This document shows positions 8,599 through 16,914 of a DNA stretch of 64,000 nucleotides, piece by piece. The stretch lies in the NCBI GenBank assembly GCA_003858485.1, contig RQYD01000003.1:62001-126000 (forward strand), read 5' to 3'. The notes below the pieces were generated by a model, which was not told where the DNA came from, ran no database searches, and worked only from the letters and a program-made list of their open reading frames with translations. The position numbers and the translations under genes are program-made. The DNA is from Clostridiales bacterium COT073_COT-073 (GTDB taxonomy: Bacteria > Bacillota > Clostridia > Lachnospirales > Vallitaleaceae). How positions within the stretch are numbered: position 1 is the stretch's first letter; each line of letters starts with the position of its first letter.

Positions 8599-11500
8599 AT
8601 GAGTATCACTCAAAAAAGAGTCTGTAGTGTACTGTTGGTATTTTGTATGCTATTGACATCAATACCGGGAATCACAGCTCAAATGGGAACTTCACAGGAT
8701 CTGACAATCAGCATTGGTGAGATAGAGCTTAAGCCGGAGGAAGGCAAAGTATATTATAAGAATAATGAGCTTCAGGCAATAACCGTAGAGGATTTATCTA
8801 TGGTGTCTGGTGATTGGGACTATAATGTATATTTTAATACCCAAGCCAATGAATTGATTTTAAATAATTATCAAGGTAAGGACATTTGTTTTTCCGGTTC
8901 CAAGCCGGTAAATATTACAGTGAAAATAGAGGGCAGTAATAAGATTAAGGACCAGACTCAAGGCATGGGAATTGCCAATCTGACCGGTGGTGATTTGGTG
9001 ATTACTGCTGAGTCTTTTGGGATATCCCCCCAACTCGAAATTATACAGGATTATACCGGCAACCAATCAATAATTTATGGAGTTACAGCCGGTAATCTTG
9101 ACTTCCCTCAAGCAGGAAAGGTAAGTATTGAAGGAGAAGCAAAACTTAAGATCAGTTTGGAACATCAAGCTGCTGCCAGCGAAGCAACCGTAATCGGTAT
9201 TTTCGGTAAGACAGTTGAAGTTAAAGAAAAGGCAGATGTCACCATCTCAAAAATGAAGACAGACTTTGCAAATACCACTCGTTTTTCCGGTGCCGGAATA
9301 TATGCGAAAGAGAGCTTAAAAATTTCTACAGGCACTAATGTTAATATTAATGGAAAAGATACTAAAAAAGCATCCTATGCCCTATATTGTGAACAAGATA
9401 AGATTAATTTAGATCGGGCTGAACAAATTATTTTCGAATGGAAAACAGTTGGCAGTGAGGGTGCAGATAGTAAACCGGCAGCACAATACCATAAAAAGAA
9501 TTTGCGTATATTCGAAAAAAATCCAAATAAGATTAAATATGGAAGACCGGACTGGCGTACGGTTACGGTAATTAATGGGCAGACAGATAGAGCGGATAAT
9601 GAGTATTATGAAGGAGAAACAGTTAGCATTTCAGCAGCCAGTATTACCGTTCCTTTTAAAAAATGGACAGGAGTTGCTCCGGCTTTATTTATAGAAGGAA
9701 CATCAGAAAACAATTCTACAGCAAAGTTTAAGCTGCCGGATTACGGATTAAAGATTAGAGCTACTTATCAGGCATTTACCAATACTCCTGTATTTACTGA
9801 GGGAACAAAAGAAATAACCTTGCCAATTATAACCGGGCCGGGAATAGCTTCACCATCTGCCATTTATTTGCTTTCTATAAATGGCAATCCAAATAAGCCA
9901 CAGGATATTAAGAAAGTGATAAATGTCGATGACTTTAAAAATAATCAGAAAACGACAATTGATAGCATGGAAGTCCCGGGTGGACTCTATAAATTGGCAG
10001 TAAAAATTGATGAGATCTGGCATGAGAGTGATAAATTTGAAATTGAATGGTCGGGCCAATTTGCAGCAGTTCCTAATATAGAGGCTATGTATGAGGAAGA
10101 AATTGGAGAAAAATTGATTGCAAAAGCATTTAACATAAATACGGGAGAAGAAATATCTAAAGACGATTTGACTTATCAATGGTATCGGGATGATCAAGAA
10201 ATTCATGGAGAGGTAAATCAACAATATATAATACAGAAGGCTGATCTTGGAAAAATCTTAAAAGTGAAGATTAGTAATAAAATTCTACCGGGAACAGTCA
10301 GTGCATCCACCGGGAAAATTAAAAAAGGATTTCCGCAAACACCGGCTGCACTGGAGGAAGATAATGTGGAAATCACACATAACAGTATTACAATTGCAGA
10401 AGCATTTTGGAATGCTCATCCGGAGTATATCTATCATTTAACCAAAGCCAGTAATGATGAGAGGGTCGGATCTAAAGAGAACAAAGCCGGTGAGAATAGA
10501 GTTTTTGATAATTTGATGCCGGGAAATGTTTATAATCTTACCGTGCAGAAAGCGGAAAATGATTATTATGTAAAATCAGATTCATCAAACGAATTGAAAA
10601 TTAAGACAAAAGAACTCCTCATCGGTACCATTCAATTTGCGGGTGAATTGAAATATGGCAAAGAAATTGAAGCCAAGGTCAGCAATGCACCGGTGAAGGC
10701 TGATAGCCTGAAATATGAATGGCAAAGAGTGAAAAATGGAATGACAGAATCATTGACGGGTACTACCGCAAAACATCAAATTACAGCTGAGGATATTGAT
10801 GCCGAATTACAAGTAGTAGTTACTACCAGGAACAGCCAATACAGTGGTCAGCTTAGTCATAAAACAGCAAAAGTGGCAAAAGCCGATGGCGAGGCGGCAC
10901 CGACGCTTTCGGCCGATGATTTTGTAGTGACCGATAGTCAAATCGGATTGGCAGTTTCTGCACAAGCAGATTATGAATTCCGTTTGAGCAGTACAGCAGA
11001 TTGGAAAAGCGGCAGTCAAAAACTGGAAAATTTAATGTCTGATACAGAGTATCAGCTGGAAATCAGAAAGAAAGAAACGGCTACTCAAAAAGCATCAAAT
11101 ATTCAAATATTACCAATTAAAACACAAAAAGTTGAGGTTAGCATTCGTGGCATTCTGCGCTTTGGAGAAACTTTAACCGCAGAAGTATCGCAAGATATCA
11201 TAAATAGCGGAGCGGTCAGTTATCAGTGGAAGCGTGGCGGTGTAGATATTGCCGGTGCAACTCAAAAGACTTATGTATTGGTAAAAGAAGATATTAATCA
11301 GCAAATAAGTTGTCAGGTGACCAGTGGTTTGGGTGTATACACGAAAAATGCCAACGGCTTAGTGGAAAAAGCCGAACAAGCCGCTCCGGCAAAACCGGTA
11401 CTGGTAGCTAAGACAGACACAAGTATTACCGTTAAAGCGGAAGCTGGACACGAGTATAAAATAAATAAAGCAGGTAGTAATTGGCAAATGACAGCGGTAT

Positions 11501-12342
11501 TTACCGGCTTAGAACCGGATACTGAATATCAAATCAAAGCCAGAAAAGCAATGACACAAACGCATATGCTTTCACCGGAATCGGAAGGATTAACCGTTAA
11601 AACAGAAAAAAATGCACCAAAACCAAAAGAAAATCTTCAGCCATATACACCGGCAGGAAATGAAAATACAGAGATTGTAAAACCGCAACCTCAGCCAAAA
11701 GATGAAAAGAAAAATTCAATGAATCAATCCAAAGACAAGCCGAAAGTGGATGAAAAAGATATGTCCAAAGAGCAAAACACCATGGATAAAGCATCATCTT
11801 TTGCGGATGTGAAAAAAGGTGAATGGTTTGAAAAAGCGGTTCAGTTTGTGTATGAAAGTGAATTAATGCAAGGAACGGATACTATGCACTTCCAGCCAAA
11901 TGCTGAGATTACAAGGAGTCAATTAGTAACAGTCCTGCATCGCATGGCTGGTAGCCCAATGCCAAAAGCTTCAGCAGACTTTAAGGATGTTGAGAGCGGT
12001 TCTTATTACCAAAATGCCGTTTCATGGGCTAAAGAAAATGAAATCGTCAGCGGATATGGAGATGGATTATTTGGTGCAATGGATAATGTAACCAGGGAGC
12101 AATTGGCAGTTCTGCTTTACCGTTTGGCTAATTTGACCGGCAAAGATACCAAGATGCGTGCGGATTTATCCATATTTGCAGATGCAGGTGAAATCAGTGC
12201 ATTTGCCAAAGAAGCATTATCATGGGCCAAAGCAGCCGGATATATCAATGGTACTGACAGTAATCGGTTATTACCGCAAGGTCATGCCAGTCGTGCCCAA
12301 ATTGCTGTTATCCTTATGCGTTATTTACAGGCAAATAAATAA
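8599..12342 (+). CDS. Secreted SLH-domain surface protein with Ig/fibronectin-like repeats, 1247 aa
   Basis: This large protein is exported and non-covalently anchored to the cell wall. A signal peptide (positively charged start, hydrophobic 'VLLVFCMLLTSIPG', cleavage near residue 28) is followed by a beta-rich region of about 330 residues. After that come several Ig-like and fibronectin-like modules of about 90 residues; recurring patterns are 'YQWYRDDQEI', 'YEWQRVKNG', 'YQWKRGGVDI' paired with 'DTEYQLEIRK' and 'DTEYQIKARK'. A charged, proline- and lysine-rich linker (about 1010-1060) leads to three SLH domains at about 1065-1115, 1123-1175 and 1186-1245, each with the aspartate-phenylalanine-alanine start and a TR-x-Q/E core ('ITRSQLVTVLHRMAG', 'VTREQLAVLLYRLA', 'ASRAQIAVILMRYL'). 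The SLH domains bind the pyruvylated secondary wall polymer. The start has AAAGGAG upstream. The ligand of the repeats is unknown. A second, differently built SLH protein lies at 26462. Confidence 0.93.
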   Translation: MSITQKRVCSVLLVFCMLLTSIPGITAQMGTSQDLTISIGEIELKPEEGKVYYKNNELQAITVEDLSMVSGDWDYNVYFNTQANELILNNYQGKDICFSGSKPVNITVKIEGSNKIKDQTQGMGIANLTGGDLVITAESFGISPQLEIIQDYTGNQSIIYGVTAGNLDFPQAGKVSIEGEAKLKISLEHQAAASEATVIGIFGKTVEVKEKADVTISKMKTDFANTTRFSGAGIYAKESLKISTGTNVNINGKDTKKASYALYCEQDKINLDRAEQIIFEWKTVGSEGADSKPAAQYHKKNLRIFEKNPNKIKYGRPDWRTVTVINGQTDRADNEYYEGETVSISAASITVPFKKWTGVAPALFIEGTSENNSTAKFKLPDYGLKIRATYQAFTNTPVFTEGTKEITLPIITGPGIASPSAIYLLSINGNPNKPQDIKKVINVDDFKNNQKTTIDSMEVPGGLYKLAVKIDEIWHESDKFEIEWSGQFAAVPNIEAMYEEEIGEKLIAKAFNINTGEEISKDDLTYQWYRDDQEIHGEVNQQYIIQKADLGKILKVKISNKILPGTVSASTGKIKKGFPQTPAALEEDNVEITHNSITIAEAFWNAHPEYIYHLTKASNDERVGSKENKAGENRVFDNLMPGNVYNLTVQKAENDYYVKSDSSNELKIKTKELLIGTIQFAGELKYGKEIEAKVSNAPVKADSLKYEWQRVKNGMTESLTGTTAKHQITAEDIDAELQVVVTTRNSQYSGQLSHKTAKVAKADGEAAPTLSADDFVVTDSQIGLAVSAQADYEFRLSSTADWKSGSQKLENLMSDTEYQLEIRKKETATQKASNIQILPIKTQKVEVSIRGILRFGETLTAEVSQDIINSGAVSYQWKRGGVDIAGATQKTYVLVKEDINQQISCQVTSGLGVYTKNANGLVEKAEQAAPAKPVLVAKTDTSITVKAEAGHEYKINKAGSNWQMTAVFTGLEPDTEYQIKARKAMTQTHMLSPESEGLTVKTEKNAPKPKENLQPYTPAGNENTEIVKPQPQPKDEKKNSMNQSKDKPKVDEKDMSKEQNTMDKASSFADVKKGEWFEKAVQFVYESELMQGTDTMHFQPNAEITRSQLVTVLHRMAGSPMPKASADFKDVESGSYYQNAVSWAKENEIVSGYGDGLFGAMDNVTREQLAVLLYRLANLTGKDTKMRADLSIFADAGEISAFAKEALSWAKAAGYINGTDSNRLLPQGHASRAQIAVILMRYLQANK

Positions 12343-12760
12343 AAACAGCAGGAAATGAATGGATCCGAAAGTTTTTTGAAAAAATGAAAGACTCAACTGA
12401 TCTAAACAACTTTCTCAGACATATGACTGGAAAGCAATTGCACAGAGGAAATTGTAGTAGGAGCAAAAGTGTCTGAAAAGCAAGAGGAAAAGCTGAGCCA
12501 AATAAAAATACAAGGTTGCCGGACAGGTAAGTCTGCATGATTCTCTTGAAACAGAGAAAAAGCCAAAGAAGAGGTTCTTTTATGACAGACAGCTGAGCAG
12601 CCTTGTATTTTCTTGGGCAAAAATGAAAAGCAAGAACCGGCTAGTGTTTTCAGCCAACTCGGTGTTAGCCTGATCTTGGAAAATGACACCAAATTTTGGG
12701 ACAATGGTAATTGATATATAAGAAAGGAAAATGGTTAAGTCCTTTTTAGAAAAAAAACAC
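12343..12760. other. Gene-free region with a long imperfect inverted repeat
   Basis: No frame here has a believable start. The reverse-strand frames of 70-100 codons are low-quality overlapping frames. An exact 11-base inverted repeat, AAAATACAAGG at 12505-12515 and CCTTGTATTTT at 12601-12611, extends imperfectly in both directions over about 40 bases per arm (12500-12540 against 12585-12620). It could be a decayed small insertion or a structured transcript end. No T-run terminator for the upstream SLH gene was seen. Confidence 0.4.
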
Positions 12761-12790
12761 TTGACAAGGATTTCTGCTTTATAGTATAAT
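12761..12790 (+). promoter_or_regulatory. Promoter of the ylxM-ffh-rpsP-khpA cluster
   Basis: TTGACA at 12761-12766 and TATAAT at 12785-12790 are separated by 18 bases, matching the housekeeping sigma factor consensus in both boxes. The ylxM start codon lies 65 bases further on. Confidence 0.85.
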
Positions 12791-12854
12791 GCCATCTGTA
12801 AAGGAAATCTACTTAACGGTATTTAGTGACCGGAAACCGTAACAGGTGATAACA

Positions 12855-13187
12855 ATGGAAGATTTTGTCAGAAAATCCCTACTATTTGATTTTTATGGAG
12901 AGCTATTAACCGAGCGCCAACGCGAAGTTTATCGTAAATATCATGCCGAAGATTTATCGCTGGGAGAAATCGCTGAGGAATATCAAGTCAGCCGTCAGGC
13001 AATTTATGATTTGCTGAAGCGCTGTGATAAACAATTGGAAAATTATGAGCAGCGATTGCAGCTGCTAAGCCGTTTTGCCGCTCAAAAAGAAAAGATTTTG
13101 CAGATTAGAAGGCTGGCTGAAATGCAGCATAGCCCGGAGATGACAGCCATCTTCAAACTGACCAGTGAAATTTTGGATGAATTATAG
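12855..13187 (+). CDS. ylxM: YlxM-family helix-turn-helix protein
   Basis: YlxM (UPF0122, p13) is a small DNA-binding-like protein encoded next to ffh in many Firmicutes. In related species it associates with and modulates the signal recognition particle pathway. The 110 residues contain a sigma-70 region 4-like helix-turn-helix: 'LLTERQREVYRKYHAEDLS' followed by 'EIAEEYQVSRQAIYDLLKR'. A C-terminal helical segment follows. I choose ATG 12855 because AGGTGA sits five bases upstream; GTG 12846 lies within that ribosome binding site. A strong promoter precedes it and ffh follows 66 bases downstream in the same direction. Confidence 0.92.
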   Translation: MEDFVRKSLLFDFYGELLTERQREVYRKYHAEDLSLGEIAEEYQVSRQAIYDLLKRCDKQLENYEQRLQLLSRFAAQKEKILQIRRLAEMQHSPEMTAIFKLTSEILDEL

Positions 13188-13253
13188 CTTGAATCTTCCC
13201 ATAAAAGTCTTTTCCCATAAACCGAATAGACATGAAAAACCAAAGGAGCAGCT

Positions 13254-14597
13254 ATGGCATTTGAATCTCTATCTGAGAAATTTCAATCAATATTTAAAAA
13301 CTTAAGAGGCAAAGGCAAGCTGACCGAGGCAGACGTTAATGCGGCTATGCGGGAAGTCAAAATGGCACTTTTGGAGGCAGATGTCAATTTTAAAGTGGTC
13401 AAAGACTTTGTGGCGGCAGTTAAAGCCAGAGCAGTTGGTGAAGAAGTAATGGGCAGTTTATCTCCGGGACAGCAGGTGATTAAAATCGTTAATGATGAAA
13501 TGACCAAGTTAATGCAGTCGGATGATTCAGCCTTAACCTTTGCCAAAGAGCCGCCTACCATTTATATGATGGTTGGTTTGCAGGGGAATGGTAAAACCAC
13601 TTCAACTGCCAAATTGGCCGGGCTTTTAAAAAAGCAGGGAAAAAAACCATTGTTGGTGGCCTGTGATGTCTACCGTCCGGCGGCAGTTAAGCAGCTGCAA
13701 GTGGTGGGCAATCAGCAAAAAGTCGATGTTTTTGAAATGGGAACGGCGGTCAGTCCGGTTGAAATTGCAGTGGCGGCCTTAGAGCATGCCCGGAAAAATA
13801 AATATGATTTAATGATTGTTGATACTGCCGGGCGCTTGCATATTGATGAAGAAATGATGCAGGAACTTGTACAAATCAAGGCCAAGCTTCATCCGCAGGA
13901 AATTCTGCTGACCATTGATGCAATGGCTGGTCAGGATGCAGTTAATGTGGCTGAGCGTTTTCATGAATTATTGGATATTACTGGTGTGATCCTGACCAAA
14001 ATGGATGGGGATACCAGGGGTGGAGCAGCCCTGTCGGTTAAGGCAGTGACTCAAAAGCCCATCAAGTTTGTTGGTGTTGGCGAGAAGCTCTCAGATTTGG
14101 AAGTTTTTCATGCCGACCGGATGGCTTCCCGCATTTTGGGGATGGGTGATGTCCTGACTCTGATTGAAAAGGCAAGTGCTAATATTGATGCTGATAAAGC
14201 CAAGGAAATGGAACGCAAGATCCGCAAAGCCGAGTTTAACTTTGAGGATTTTTTGGATCAAATGAAGCAAATGCGCAATATGGGACCATTGACTGATCTG
14301 CTGGCAATGTTGCCGGGGGTTTCCGGGCAGCTGAAAGATATTGAAATTGATGAGTCCGGAATTGATAAAATGGAGGCGATGATATTATCAATGACTCCGC
14401 AGGAACGGCGTGACCCGTCGATCTTAAATCCATCCAGAAAGCATAGAATTGCCAAAGGATCAGGTAATCATATTCAGGATGTCAATCGCTTTATCAAACA
14501 GTTTGAAGAAAGTAAGAAGATGATGAAGCAGATGTCGGGTATGATGAAGGGCGGGAAAAAGAAAAAAGGAATGTTTAATTTGCCTTTCTTCAAATAA
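13254..14597 (+). CDS. ffh: Signal recognition particle protein Ffh (SRP54)
   Basis: Ffh is the GTPase that, with SRP RNA, recognises signal sequences on nascent chains and delivers ribosomes to the membrane receptor FtsY. The N-domain starts MAFESLSEKFQSIFKNLRG. The G-domain shows GLQGNGKTTSTAKLAG (G1, about residue 107), 'VACDVYRPAAVKQL', 'DTAGRLHIDEEMM' (G3), 'LTKMDGDTRGGAALS' (G4) and 'GVGEKLSDLEVFH'. The methionine-rich M-domain (about 320-430) holds many Met residues ('DQMKQMRNMGP', 'MMKQMSGMMKGGKKKKG') that form the signal-peptide groove and RNA-binding site. The length of 447 residues is normal. AAGGAGC precedes the ATG. The SRP RNA gene itself was not found in this window. Confidence 0.97.
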   Translation: MAFESLSEKFQSIFKNLRGKGKLTEADVNAAMREVKMALLEADVNFKVVKDFVAAVKARAVGEEVMGSLSPGQQVIKIVNDEMTKLMQSDDSALTFAKEPPTIYMMVGLQGNGKTTSTAKLAGLLKKQGKKPLLVACDVYRPAAVKQLQVVGNQQKVDVFEMGTAVSPVEIAVAALEHARKNKYDLMIVDTAGRLHIDEEMMQELVQIKAKLHPQEILLTIDAMAGQDAVNVAERFHELLDITGVILTKMDGDTRGGAALSVKAVTQKPIKFVGVGEKLSDLEVFHADRMASRILGMGDVLTLIEKASANIDADKAKEMERKIRKAEFNFEDFLDQMKQMRNMGPLTDLLAMLPGVSGQLKDIEIDESGIDKMEAMILSMTPQERRDPSILNPSRKHRIAKGSGNHIQDVNRFIKQFEESKKMMKQMSGMMKGGKKKKGMFNLPFFK

Positions 14598-14639
14598 GCA
14601 GTCATAAAGGCTGGAACGCAGTAACAGCCTATGATCAGC

Positions 14640-14830
14640 CATTTAATAGTGGCTATAGATGCCGTAAGGCAATGTAACAAAACGAACCTCGACATAAGAG
14701 TTTGAAGCACATGTTTCGTTTTTAGAGAAACGCAAAATGGTGGAAACGCAAGCAATCTTTCAGAGTAAGCTGTAAAAGTATGCGACCCTGAAGTAATGTT
14801 GCCCGGTAAGTTATAAAAGGTGATATTGGT
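14640..14830 (+). repeat. Diverged relative of the 240-bp hairpin element (ffh-rpsP gap)
   Basis: The 314-base gap between ffh and rpsP has no gene. Its central part follows the same order of landmarks as the interior of the 240-bp elements described at 25213 and 48714. GAAGCA is followed by a hairpin (GTTTCG..GAGAAAC here), then GGTG, then CGCAAGC.ATCTT with AGTAAG after a four-base spacer, then GTTGCCC. Individual bases differ widely and the terminal inverted repeats (CTCAACTTTCCC) are absent, so this is either an old eroded copy or a related structured element. Confidence 0.35.
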
Positions 14831-14911
14831 GTGTTTGCCTGCTGCTTAAAGATCATGTGAAAGAAAACTTTCGGGTTTGGATAGAAAAATAGTTTATAGG
14901 AGGTGAAAACA

Positions 14912-15157
14912 ATGGCAGTAAAGATGAGATTAAAGAGAATGGGTGCAAAAAAGGCTCCTTTTTATAGAATTGTAGTGGCAGATTCTAGATCTCCTCGTGA
15001 TGGTAAATTTATCGAACAAGTTGGTTATTACGATCCAACCAAAAATCCTTCGGAATTTAAGATTGATGAAGAAATTGCGAAGAAATGGTTGTCGACCGGA
15101 GCGCAACCGTCTGACACCGTTCGTAAATTACTGAAGATTGCAGGAATTGTTGACTAA
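14912..15157 (+). CDS. rpsP: 30S ribosomal protein S16
   Basis: S16 is a primary binding protein of the 30S subunit, needed for 16S rRNA folding. The 81 residues begin [19 protein letters not shown] and continue '[20 protein letters not shown]' and 'YDPTKNP', all highly conserved. ATG 14912 is the true start: GGAGGTG lies just upstream, and the GTG at 14903 belongs to that ribosome binding site. The gene is followed 28 bases later by khpA, the usual order. Confidence 0.97.
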   Translation: MAVKMRLKRMGAKKAPFYRIVVADSRSPRDGKFIEQVGYYDPTKNPSEFKIDEEIAKKWLSTGAQPSDTVRKLLKIAGIVD

Positions 15158-15185
15158 GAAATTCCAGTCAGCAGAGGAGGAAAAA

Positions 15186-15413
15186 ATGAAAGAACTCGTA
15201 GAATTGATTGCAAAATCGCTGGTAGATAATCCGGAAGCCGTAGAGGTTAATGAAGTGGAAGGCGAAAAATCCACTATTATTGAGCTGAAAGTAGCCCAGG
15301 AAGATATGGGCAAAGTTATCGGCAAACAAGGCCGGATTGCCAAAGCAATTCGCACCGTAGTTAAAGCAGCGGCGATTAAATCGGACAAAAGAGTCGTTGT
15401 AGAAATTCTTTAA
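15186..15413 (+). CDS. khpA: KH-domain RNA-binding protein KhpA (YlqC)
   Basis: KhpA is a single-KH-domain RNA-binding protein that pairs with KhpB/Jag and influences cell division and small-RNA function in Firmicutes. The 75 residues contain the KH signature 'GKVIGKQGRIAKAIRTVVKA' with the GxxG loop GKQG near residue 45. The start at ATG 15186 has GAGGAGG seven bases upstream; the longer frame from 15138 overlaps the end of rpsP and has no site. In most relatives rimM, trmD and rplS follow; here a hairpin and an unrelated gene come next. Confidence 0.95.
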   Translation: MKELVELIAKSLVDNPEAVEVNEVEGEKSTIIELKVAQEDMGKVIGKQGRIAKAIRTVVKAAAIKSDKRVVVEIL

Positions 15414-15417
15414 AATT

Positions 15418-15458
15418 ATAAGCCAATCCATGGACTATCTCCGGATTGGCTTATCTTG
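15418..15458 (+). terminator. Terminator after khpA
   Basis: AAGCCAATCC at 15420-15429 pairs exactly with GGATTGGCTT at 15443-15452 (13-base loop), followed by ATCTTGTC. The T run is short, so termination may be partial. It marks the end of the ribosomal/SRP operon. Confidence 0.7.
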
Positions 15459-15612
15459 TCCTGTGCCAAAGCTGGTTTGTACCGGGTTTTAATGGCTGGA
15501 GATTTGAGCAGATAAGGAATGAAAACTGTTTAATGGAAATGATAGGATGATTTTAGCTGAGTTTTTATTATAAAAAAGCGATGAATTTAAAGCATACTGG
15601 AGGAGGACAACG

Positions 15613-16266
15613 GTGGCAAGGGATTTTGTATGGCATGAACTATATGATTTAATGGAAGAAGATAATTGCCCGGTCTGTGCTTTGATCGATAAAAGACTGC
15701 ATCAGGCCATGGACCGTTTTTTATTCGATAGTGTTAATGACCGGGGCCTGCGTAAAAAAATTGCCGAAGCGCATGGCTTTTGTAATTTTCATGCACACAG
15801 GCTTAAAGAAATGGGGGACCCGCTGGCGCATGCGATTTTATATACCGATTTTCTCACGCAGTTATCCGCCGAAATGCGGCTGAATAAACCTAAAAAAATG
15901 AATGCCTATTTAGCAAAACAGGGCTGTTTGTTTTGTGAAACTGCCGCTACCGGAGAAAAAAGCTATGTTCCGGTCATGGTCGAAGGCTTTGCCGATGCTG
16001 ATTTTGTTAAAAAATATGAGAGCAGTGGATTGCTGTGTGCAGCGCATCTGACCCAATTTTTGGAAAAATGCAAATGGAAACCAGCCATTGCCAAAAAAAT
16101 AATTGAAATCAATGAAAAAAAATATCAGCATATGATTGCGGTCTTATCGGAGATCAAACGTAAAAATGACTATCAAAACCAGCATGAAGTCTGGACAGAT
16201 GAAGAAAAAAATATGTGGAAAAAAGTGGTGTCGGTGATGAATGATTTAAGCGGCATCCGCAAATAA
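15613..16266 (+). CDS. DUF6062 family cysteine-rich protein
   Basis: This 217-residue cytoplasmic protein belongs to DUF6062, a family common in Lachnospiraceae and relatives with no established function. Two similar cysteine/histidine modules are visible: CPVC (near residue 20) followed by 'EAHGFCNFHAHRL', and CLFC (near residue 104) followed by 'SSGLLCAAHLTQFL'. The paired CxxC...CxxH arrangement suggests two metal or zinc sites, possibly from internal duplication. The start is GTG 15613 with AGGAGG seven bases upstream. It stands alone between the khpA hairpin and the reverse-strand fru remnant. Confidence 0.85.
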   Translation: MARDFVWHELYDLMEEDNCPVCALIDKRLHQAMDRFLFDSVNDRGLRKKIAEAHGFCNFHAHRLKEMGDPLAHAILYTDFLTQLSAEMRLNKPKKMNAYLAKQGCLFCETAATGEKSYVPVMVEGFADADFVKKYESSGLLCAAHLTQFLEKCKWKPAIAKKIIEINEKKYQHMIAVLSEIKRKNDYQNQHEVWTDEEKNMWKKVVSVMNDLSGIRK

Positions 16267-16269
16267 GTG

Positions 16270-16870
16270 CTTTTTAAGAAGTTAGCTGTATTTAATGCAG
16301 GCCTGTCACCAATGCTCATGGCGATATATCCGGCTAAAATCGGAATTAAAAAAGTAAATGCTCCATTTCTACATTTTTATCGGCAGCGACAATAACGCCG
16401 ACTGATCTGGCAATTTCATCGGCAGTCAAAATATTTTTAGCGCCATCACTGCCATTGGTTTCAACCCGGATAGACACGCCCATTTGCGCGGCTTTTTCCT
16501 TTAAGGAATCTTCGGCCATATAGGTATGAGCAATTCCGGTAGGGCAGGCGGTAACAGCGGCGATCATAAAAAAGAGATAGACCGGCTCGTCATCTAATGC
16601 CTGATAATCAACACCATGCGCACTTTTGGCAAATAAAACACAGGCGGTGTTGACCGCTGAAGTCTTAGCATGAGGCATGGCAACGCCACCGCCCAGACCG
16701 GTAGATGTCATTTCTTCCCGATTTAAAATTTCGCGGCGGAATATTTCTTCATTACTAATCATATTTTTGGCTTTTAAATTGGCAATCATTTCATCAATGA
16801 CTTCCCGTTTGGTGGTAGAATGCAAATCCATAATCATAATTTCTTTTTTTAGTAAGTCTGCAATTTTCAT
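16270..16870 (-). pseudogene. fruA: Remnant of fructose PTS transporter FruA (EIIA-EIIB-EIIC), multiply deleted
   Basis: An intact fructose PTS EIIABC protein has about 600 or more residues. Here only fragments remain in order. Residues 1-105 of a 174-codon frame are the first two thirds of an EIIA domain and keep the phosphorylated histidine (GVAMPHAKT, His67). At about base 16556 the frame jumps directly into EIIB (VTACPTGIAHTYMAE, phosphorylated Cys109), with the rest of EIIA and the linker missing. EIIB stops being recognisable at 'VGVIVAADKNVEME', near 16361. In another reading frame, 16364 down to 16270 encodes 'FTFLIPILAGYIAMSIGDRP', a clear EIIC segment. At least two internal deletions are therefore needed. 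The 174-residue mini EIIA-EIIB fusion could still be translated, but both domains are incomplete, so transport is lost. It is the third gene of the fruR-fruK-fruA order. Confidence 0.82.
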
Positions 16871-16914
16871 AGGCTCTCCTTGTTTGGCGGAAAATGTTGG
16901 ATTGGTAAAAATAC

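Noticed and set aside
14598-14911. SRP RNA gene next to ffh
   Set aside because: The conserved SRP RNA core (GGTC..GGAAG..GCAGC) is not present in this gap.
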